A DNA stretch of 11,227 nucleotides, taken from assembly GCA_003557765.1 (NCBI GenBank), contig PWNO01000216.1, positions 1 to 11,227 of the forward strand. Direction: 5' to 3'. This document shows positions 1-5,700 of the stretch, piece after piece. This DNA comes from Bacteroidales bacterium. GTDB taxonomy: Bacteria; Bacteroidota; Bacteroidia; Bacteroidales; UBA7960. The position numbers were made by a program, and so were the translations under genes. The notes under the pieces were generated by a model. The model did not search any database. It had not been told where the DNA came from and saw nothing but the letters and a program-made list of their open reading frames with translations. Position 1 is the first letter of the stretch, and each line of letters opens with the position of its first letter.

Positions 1-1027
1 CATAAAAATACGGTCTCGTTGCTGATCCTCCACCCGACCCGGAAACCGATGGAAAATACCTTAAATTCTCCGCCATCCAAACCTGATCACCAATCCTCAC
101 CCATCTGTACGACTGCCCGTCACGGGAGTCGGTGAAGATGCCCCCTCTTTCATCCTCACTGTAAGCCTCTTGCCCTTGATCAACCTCAACACCTATAACT
201 ATTTGTTGACGAAAAGAATGATCCAGCCCTCTAATGGTACCTGTCATCCAGTCACTTCTGTCGGCATAATTATGCCTTCCCCAAAGATTTAAATATAGTG
301 AAAGATCATAGTGGCCATCCTTTGTAAACTTTACTGGCACATAAATTTCTGCTGTTTGAACACTAAGATTGTCCCTCATTTCCCACCCCCCTAACTGCCA
401 GACGACTTGCTTCACTTCTTTATTATCCCCAAAATCTATTTCGTCAGCAACTTCAATAATTTCGTTGGCTAAAAAATTTTCATATGCAGCATCTATTACA
501 TTGTCACCGATAGCTCCTGTTATTGCATTTAATATCATATAGGTTACAAAGTGCCCGATCGGGGCAGCAGCAGGCATTCCAAGACCAGCTGTAGTCCAAA
601 GATTATGAACAAGTTGTTGTGATACTGTTATACCGTCAACATAAACTTTAGGGGGACCTGTTATTTCGGCTGAGCCAGGTAGATGCATTATAACTTGACT
701 TTTGGGCCCCCAAAGATTATCCACCATCCTTTTTCCCGAATCAAAGTCTCTACCTTTTGAGACTCGCAACTTTAACATATATGGCTGACCAGATTCTATA
801 GTGTGTTGGTATCTGTTAACAGGCCCATGCAGGTCCTTTACTAAATCAATATCAACATGAATACCGCCACTTGATAAAATGTTTGTCCCTTCGCTTGTAG
901 TATGACCTTCAATATTATATGGCAGGTCCTGAGTGCTCAGGCTAATTGGAGGCATTTGTGCTTTCAATCCATGACACAAAAACAAGAGCATGAGAATGCT
1001 TGTGCCGATTCGTATAAGGTTTTTCAT
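1..1027 (-). CDS. Secreted FISUMP-domain protein, C-terminus beyond left edge
   Basis: The frame is open from the ATG at 1025-1027 to the window edge (342 codons plus one base), so the 3' end is missing. The N-terminus is a type I signal peptide (MKNLIRIGTSILMLLFLC..., likely cleavage after LKA at residue 23, before Gln24). Residues 24-295 are an extracellular-looking region that I do not recognise. Residues 296-342 begin a Fibrobacter succinogenes major paralogous domain: the GIFTDSRDGQSY and IGDQVWMAENL motifs match the usual family opening (FTDxRDGQxY...IGxQxWMAENL). The family has a C-type-lectin-like fold and is common in secreted Bacteroidota proteins; its role is usually unknown. The start is supported by the signal peptide and by a promoter about 55 bp upstream. 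It has the same orientation and family as the lipoprotein at 1357-2049, but two terminators and its own promoter separate them, so they are probably not an operon. Confidence 0.88.
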   Translation of the reverse strand, partial: MKNLIRIGTSILMLLFLCHGLKAQMPPISLSTQDLPYNIEGHTTSEGTNILSSGGIHVDIDLVKDLHGPVNRYQHTIESGQPYMLKLRVSKGRDFDSGKRMVDNLWGPKSQVIMHLPGSAEITGPPKVYVDGITVSQQLVHNLWTTAGLGMPAAAPIGHFVTYMILNAITGAIGDNVIDAAYENFLANEIIEVADEIDFGDNKEVKQVVWQLGGWEMRDNLSVQTAEIYVPVKFTKDGHYDLSLYLNLWGRHNYADRSDWMTGTIRGLDHSFRQQIVIGVEVDQGQEAYSEDERGGIFTDSRDGQSYRWVRIGDQVWMAENLRYFPSVSGSGGGSATRPYFY

Positions 1028-1081
1028 GGGGAAGAGGTTTTATAAAGTAAAATAAGAAATATTAAGACAAGGCTATAACGA

Positions 1082-1113
1082 CAAATATAGGAAGTGCCCC
1101 CACAAACACCAAA
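1082..1113 (-). promoter_or_regulatory. Bacteroidota sigma-ABfr type promoter
   Basis: On the minus strand, TTTG (1110-1113) is followed after exactly 20 bp by TATATTTG (1082-1089). This is a full match to the Bacteroidota primary promoter consensus TTTG-N~20-TAnnTTTG. Transcription would start near 1075, giving a leader of about 48 nt before the ATG at 1027. It lies just downstream of the terminator at 1181-1206, as expected for an independent transcription unit. Confidence 0.7.
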
Positions 1114-1180
1114 AAAATTCAGGTTTTTACATGTATTAATATACTCTTTGATGTCATTCTTCCACAACAACCCTAAGCAT

Positions 1181-1206
1181 AAAAAAGCACCCGCCGCAGC
1201 GAGTGC
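1181..1206 (-). terminator. Intrinsic terminator (distal)
   Basis: Read on the minus strand, 1206-1187 forms an 8-bp stem with one G-T wobble and a 4-nt loop, followed immediately by six T (1186-1181). It is the second terminator downstream of the FISUMP lipoprotein gene and insulates the next gene's promoter. There is no matching T run on the plus strand, so termination is directional. Confidence 0.7.
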
Positions 1207-1275
1207 AATTGAACTCAATCACCTCACAAAGAAACACAACGCTTCTTCCGTGAAACAAGCTCGCTTTTGTGGCTG

Positions 1276-1299
1276 AAAAAATCGACCGCCACAGGCGGT
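1276..1299 (-). terminator. Intrinsic terminator of FISUMP lipoprotein gene
   Basis: On the minus strand a perfect 6-bp G+C-rich stem ACCGCC/GGCGGT (1299-1285, 3-nt loop) is followed by CGA and six T (1281-1276). It lies about 60 bp after the stop of the gene at 1357-2049. The strong inverted repeat at 1305-1334 sits between the stop and this terminator. Confidence 0.7.
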
Positions 1300-1304
1300 G
1301 TTAA

Positions 1305-1334
1305 CAACTCCCTGACCTTCGGAACAGGGAGTTG
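1305..1334. repeat. Perfect 10-bp inverted repeat (hairpin/cruciform)
   Basis: CAACTCCCTG (1305-1314) and CAGGGAGTTG (1325-1334) are perfect inverse complements separated by a 10-nt spacer. The structure begins 22 bp after the stop codon of the FISUMP lipoprotein. It has no T run and a separate intrinsic terminator follows, so it is not needed for simple termination. DGR target genes commonly carry a hairpin or cruciform just downstream of the variable region, although the Bordetella phage example has a shorter loop. The functional assignment is inference; the repeat itself is certain. Confidence 0.9.
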
Positions 1335-1356
1335 AAGTGTCAAATGAATCAATGTG

Positions 1357-2049
1357 TCAGTCATCCTTAATGCAACGAACAGAGTAACCGTTCGCGCGGC
1401 GGTTGATGCCCATGCGGGCCCCAGTGCTGGTGAAGTACAGGCGCCGCGAGATGCTACCATCCACGGTACCCGACCAAAAGCCGCCGTGGTAGTCCACAGC
1501 CCAGAGCGAACCATTGTTGTAGAGGCGGAGGCCGGCAACAGGCAACTTTAGTGGTGAGGCAAAAGCTCCCGCAGCATTATTGCTGCTCCAGCTCTGGCGC
1601 TCAGCTTCCCACTCGGTTGCTGTGGGCAACCTAAACCCTGGTGGGCAAGGATTATTTACCCCGTTTACCCCCTGCCATAAATCATCGTTCTCAGGGCTGC
1701 GCCAATCAAAGTATCCAGAACTACTTGTTATAAAACTCCCATGCCCCGGGGTGTCGCTGCTGCTTAGGGTGAAAGTTGTGCTTGAGTTTCTTTTCTGATG
1801 CCCGTCGGCAGCCCTGCCCCACTGGTACAGGTCGCCATAAGCCTCTTCATCTGTGCTGCTGGTGGCTGCACGACTGGCTCCCAGGTTGCGGTCCATCCAA
1901 GTTTTGCCGGTGGTGGGGTTGATTACTTCCACCACCTCAGTCTCCCTATCCCTGTCCCTGTCCCTGTCATCACTACACCCCACAATAAAAAACAGGCTAA
2001 TTAAAATAACCGCTATTGGGGAAACTAAATATTTGATTTTTTTGGTCAT
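1357..2049 (-). CDS. Surface lipoprotein with FISUMP (C-type-lectin-like) domain, candidate DGR target
   Basis: A complete 230-residue protein. Residues 1-24 are a lipoprotein signal peptide ending in lipobox IVGC with Cys25. The residues after the Cys (SDDRD...) resemble the SDD-type lipoprotein export signal that places Bacteroidota lipoproteins on the outer face of the outer membrane. A short DR-repeat linker (about 27-36) follows. From about residue 43 the FISUMP domain begins (INPTTGKTWMDRNLGA), then YGDLYQWGR (72-79), NPCPPGFRLPTATEW (133-147) and the terminal RANGYSVRCIKD (218-229), all family hallmarks. It is short for the family, essentially one domain plus anchor. The role is probably ligand binding at the surface. 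Codons 181-220 have an unusual NNC-rich composition (see the variable-region entry). A candidate promoter lies about 76 bp upstream, and an inverted repeat and terminator lie downstream. The call of lipoprotein plus FISUMP is firm; variability is inferred. Confidence 0.93.
   Translation of the reverse strand: MTKKIKYLVSPIAVILISLFFIVGCSDDRDRDRDRETEVVEVINPTTGKTWMDRNLGASRAATSSTDEEAYGDLYQWGRAADGHQKRNSSTTFTLSSSDTPGHGSFITSSSGYFDWRSPENDDLWQGVNGVNNPCPPGFRLPTATEWEAERQSWSSNNAAGAFASPLKLPVAGLRLYNNGSLWAVDYHGGFWSGTVDGSISRRLYFTSTGARMGINRRANGYSVRCIKDD
1366..1535 (-). other. Candidate DGR variable region (VR)
   Basis: This is the 3' end of the FISUMP lipoprotein gene, residues about 172-228. In residues 181-220, 22 of 40 codons end in C, in runs such as GAC TAC CAC GGC GGC and GGC ATC AAC CGC CGC. 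In residues 144-170 of the same gene only 6 of 27 do. DGRs mutate template adenines, which turns AAC codons into NNC, so this pattern and its place in the last ~50 codons of a lectin-fold protein match known DGR targets. The conserved ends (LPVAGLRLYNNGSL and RANGYSVRCI) would be the invariant flanks. No template repeat or reverse transcriptase is in the window, so the call is an inference. Confidence 0.45.
1944..1967 (-). repeat. Hexanucleotide tandem repeat encoding Asp-Arg linker
   Basis: Three perfect plus-strand copies of CCCTGT (1950-1967) follow one imperfect copy CCCTAT (1944-1949). On the coding strand they give the DRDRDR stretch just after the lipid-anchor cysteine. The unit is 6 bp, so slippage would change linker length without breaking the frame. 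Confidence 0.85.
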
Positions 2050-2125
2050 GATGTTTTGGATTTAATGTGTCGTGGTTATATAATCCCGTGGTAAAAGGGA
2101 TTGATAAAATCAGGTTGTATTTTAG

Positions 2126-2133
2126 CAAACATA
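2126..2133 (-). promoter_or_regulatory. Candidate -7 element for FISUMP lipoprotein gene
   Basis: The minus strand reads TATGTTTG, a full match to the Bacteroidota -7 element TAnnTTTG, about 76 bp before the ATG at 2049. No clear TTTG lies 19-23 bp upstream, so only half of the consensus is present. A weak 6-bp inverted repeat (2082-2087 with 2097-2102) lies in the leader. Confidence 0.45.
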
Positions 2134-2150
2134 CAAAAATTAAATACTAA

Positions 2151-2252
2151 TCAGGGCTTTTGCTTGTTTTTTCGTAGATTGATTCGATCAAACCACTCAT
2201 TCAAGCAGCGTTTAATATAGGTGCTGAACATACTTGCAGGCTTTCCAATCAC
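2151..2252 (-). pseudogene. Coding-like C-terminal gene fragment (33 codons)
   Basis: A short minus-strand frame from GTG (2250-2252) to TGA (2151-2153) reads VIGKPASMFSTYIKRCLNEW and then FDRINLRKNKQKP. The composition (amphipathic helix, basic C-terminus) looks like the end of a real protein rather than random AT-rich sequence. The frame is closed by TAA just upstream and it has no evident start signal. It is too short to identify and may be the end of the same decayed gene as the fragment at 2372-2728, which lies in a different frame. Sequence between the fragments (2253-2371) shows nothing identifiable. Confidence 0.35.
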
Positions 2253-2371
2253 ACTACATTAAAGTTTCCCGGCAAGATGGATGCTTCCTAGCCCATGAAA
2301 GTGTCTATTTTTTTCTGGTAAATCTTCTTCTATAAGGGAAAAACTGGAAAAAAATAAGACAATTTTCCCCA

Positions 2372-2728
2372 TCAAATCCTTCTGCTAACTCCACCAATTG
2401 CATCTTCCAGGCGATTCTCCCGGGTGAACATCCCGACCGTTTCATGGTCCCCAAATCTCTCCTGCAGCTCCTTGTTCTAATGAGCCAAAAACCGGCAGTT
2501 GCTCTCCAACAGCGCATTGCGATGATGAATGAACCTTGTTTGCTCCATGTATAGATGAGCCAGCTTCATTGCATCCAGCACTTCCTCGTAGAATTTCAGC
2601 ACATTAGCTGAGTGCCCGTTGTTTCGGTGTTTTTTGAGCATCGGGCTAAGCTCTGCAGTCTTCTCCCTTAATATATTGGGAGCCCTCTCGCAGAACTCCT
2701 CTGAGAATTGATTGTTAAAAAAAACTTC
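2372..2728 (-). pseudogene. Decayed helical protein gene with in-frame amber stop
   Basis: On the minus strand 83 codons are open from 2728, then TAG (2477-2479), then 34 more coding-like codons in the same frame to TGA (2372-2374). The peptide is hydrophilic and helix-forming: stretches include LREKTAELSPMLKKHRNN, VLKFYEEVLDAMKLAHLYME and, after the TAG, NKELQERFGDHETVGMFTRE. There is no ATG before MLKKHRNN (2641), and a TGA closes the frame at 2729-2731, close to the stop of the protease gene. I do not recognise the family. A single CAG-to-TAG change would explain the internal stop. The overlapping 70-codon frame at 2305-2517 has poor composition and looks like a shadow. Confidence 0.45.
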
Positions 2729-2732
2729 TCAG
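2701..2732. repeat. 7-bp inverted repeat after protease stop codon
   Basis: CTGAGAA (2701-2707) and TTCTCAG (2726-2732) are perfect inverse complements with an 18-nt loop that contains an 8-A run on the plus strand (2717-2724), i.e. eight T on the minus strand. It directly follows the stop of the protease gene. It may help end transcription, but the T run lies inside the loop rather than after the stem, so it is not a standard terminator. Confidence 0.4.
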
Positions 2733-5700
2733 CTATTCCTTCATTATTTTCAACACCCTGTGAGAACCGTCTGTTCCGGCCATTCTTAAAAAATACACAC
2801 CGGGGGGCAATGATTCTGTGTTGATGACTTCTTCATCTGTGCTGACTGTTTCTATTTCAAATACAGGCTGACCAAAGAGATTCTTTAATGTGATATTTCT
2901 TAAACCAGAGGCATTGGTAATGGTCAGGGTGTTATTGAAGGGGTTTGGATATACAGTTGCTTGTTCAGCAAGTGTTTCCATGCCGGTTTCATCCACATAA
3001 AATTCGGCCGATATGGTATGGCTATGGGTTACACCATTAAACTCATAGTCTTCAACAGCGCCAACACTTTCTCCATCTATTAGCACATCCAGGATATCAT
3101 AACCTTCATCCGGGGTGATGGTAAACAGCTGGCTTTCTCCGTGGTCAACAACAATGTCACCCTCCGGGTCGATGCTGCCGCCTTCACTAGCTGATGCTGT
3201 GATGACATAAGTCTTTAATTCGAAGATTGCTTCGATCGTATGGTTTTGTGTCACGGATTCGAATGTATGGCTTGTTATGACACCCTGGCTCTCCCCATCT
3301 ATCAACACATCATGAATATTATATCCATTTTCATCTTCTGGAATTACAACAAAGGTCTTATCTTCTCCATGTGTAACGACAATATTTCCCTCGGGATCGA
3401 CGATACCTCCATCATTTGAACTGGAGGTGATCTGGTAAGTGTTTACTGTAAATTCGGCTGTAACTTCTAAATCAGCCGTGACTTTAGTATCCGTGCGGGG
3501 GTTTTCTTCCACCCCGTCGCTCCACTGGGCAAAGTGGTATCCTTCATCCGGAATGGCTTCTACGGGCGAGCCGTCTGCGCCGTGTTCAACCACCTGTTGG
3601 GTTTCACCTGTCAGGCTGCCGTTTTCGCCGGCGTTATAAAGCAGGGTGTAGGTATTGATGGCAAAGTGGACTATGATGTGTTTATCCGTGTCCATCAGAA
3701 TTTCGGCTTCGGGGTCGTTCCCTTCCAGTTCGCCCGACCAGCTTTCGAACTGCCATCCTGTGTCGGCGATTGCCTCCAGTCCAAGGACAGTGTTTTCATC
3801 CACGGTAACGGGTTCGGCATACTGAATGCCATCTACTTCCACACTGCCGTTACCCATGATGGTCACCGTCAGGGTGTACTCCTCGGATGGTGTTTCAGCA
3901 AAGGTTGCGGTGATGTTTTTGTCTTCATCCATGGTGATGTTTGCCGTCGAAGCATCCCCGGTTAGCATCCCAGACCAGCCTTCGAATTTCCATCCTGTGT
4001 CGGCGAATGCCTCCAGTCCAAGGACAGTGTTTTCATCCACGGTAACGGGTTCGACATACTGAATGCCATCCACTTCCACGCTGCCGTTACCCACGATGTG
4101 GATGGTCAGGGTATACTCATCAATGACTACTTCCTCCAGGGTAACGGTACCGGGTTCGGCACCCGTCATAATGTCATTGCCCTGCGCATTGGCAATCATA
4201 GCATCTAAGATATTCAAGACATAGGTTCCCTCTTCATCGGGAGTTTGCAGGTCGAAACTCAATATTACACCATCATTGCCAAGGAATGGTTTTGTCGGTA
4301 CAGCTGTGCTTAGCATGCGCGCCACATTGCCGGGCAATATGTCGAAATTAAAGAGATGGCCGTCTTCCCGGAACAGCTGTGCACTGCCTTCGATATAATC
4401 AAAGCCTGCAGGCAGTGGGATGTCCAGGCTGAAGCCGGCAAATTCATCTTCGTTGATGATCTCCAATTCAACGGTAATGATTTCGCCGGCAAAAGCATCG
4501 ATGTTGTGAATGATCATGATGTTGTCGCCAACAGGAGGAACACCATTTGTAATTTCAAAATCGATGGTCACGATCTCAGAACTACCAGATGTATATACGG
4601 ATTGTACACCTGTCGTATAATCACCTTCTTCCAGGTCTGTAAACAGGTGTTGGGTTTCTTCTGTTTCTTCGGCTACCATGGCCTCGTTCAGGAATACATT
4701 GAAGCCAAGGAAAGCTTTGCCGGTGTTTGCAACATCTGCCGGCATGGTCAGGACAGATGCGTCGCGTGTAACCATATCAGGTGCTAAGGCAGCATCAGCA
4801 TAATCAACAGCCTGGCACATGCGTTCAAGCTGAATGATGTCCAGCGTATTACGCTTGCCTTTGGGCCCAACAGCAACATTGTCCAGCATGATGGTGGCCC
4901 CCTCGTCCCAGTTGTCGGCCACATGCTCACGAAAGGCAATGTAAACGGGCGTTCCCGCCGACACAAAGTCTGTCAGGCTGTATGTATACAGTTCCCAGCT
5001 GGTGGAGCTCCCCGAAGTGAATGCAAGCTGATCCACGATGATGGTGAATGCCGACGGATCGTCCTGGCTGGTGGTAGATATCCTGATATCGAGATTGTCA
5101 TCGTAGACGTCGGGCCAGTACCTTAGGTAGAAGGACATTTCAAAGCCCTTTTCTACGGTGATTTGCGGAGTCACCAGCCATTGGTCGTTGGCCGATGCGC
5201 CGCCCCCGGCCCACGTGGCATAAGCCATTTTTGACCCCCCGTCAGGTGCAGCATCTGCTGTTCCGCCATTCCATCCAGGCAGTGGTGATGTGCCCACATT
5301 GATGCTGGTCCACCCGGTGCCCCCATCGGGATTGAGTCGGACCCATCCTGCAGGCGGGAAATCGCCTTCAAAGCCTTCTGAGATGGTTTCCGGATCATGG
5401 CCGTTATCTTCAGGATTCCAGCTAAATAAGGCTTCTCCCGGGTTCAAGCCTTCGGTTTCTACAAGAAGGCCAAAGGGGGGTGCCATGACACCAGAGAGTT
5501 GCACCTCAATGGTTTTATCCTGCCCGGTTAGGATAAAAGCGCTGCTTTCACTTGTGTACCCTTCTTTTTCAACAAGATAGCTGTACTGGCCTTCGGCAAG
5601 GTCTGCCACTGCCTGTCCATTCGCATCGGTATACAGGATGATGGGCTCTGCATCTGTCTGGATTACCGGAAACACCCCAATATCAAAGTTGAGCGCCGGA

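Noticed and set aside
1224..1538. 104-codon minus-strand frame overlapping the FISUMP 3' end
   Set aside because: It lies in another frame of the FISUMP gene and runs through the inverted repeat and terminator; it is a by-product of the G+C-rich 3' region.
2305..2517. 70-codon minus-strand frame
   Set aside because: Its peptide has random-looking composition, while a different frame over the same bases reads as coherent helical protein interrupted by one TAG.
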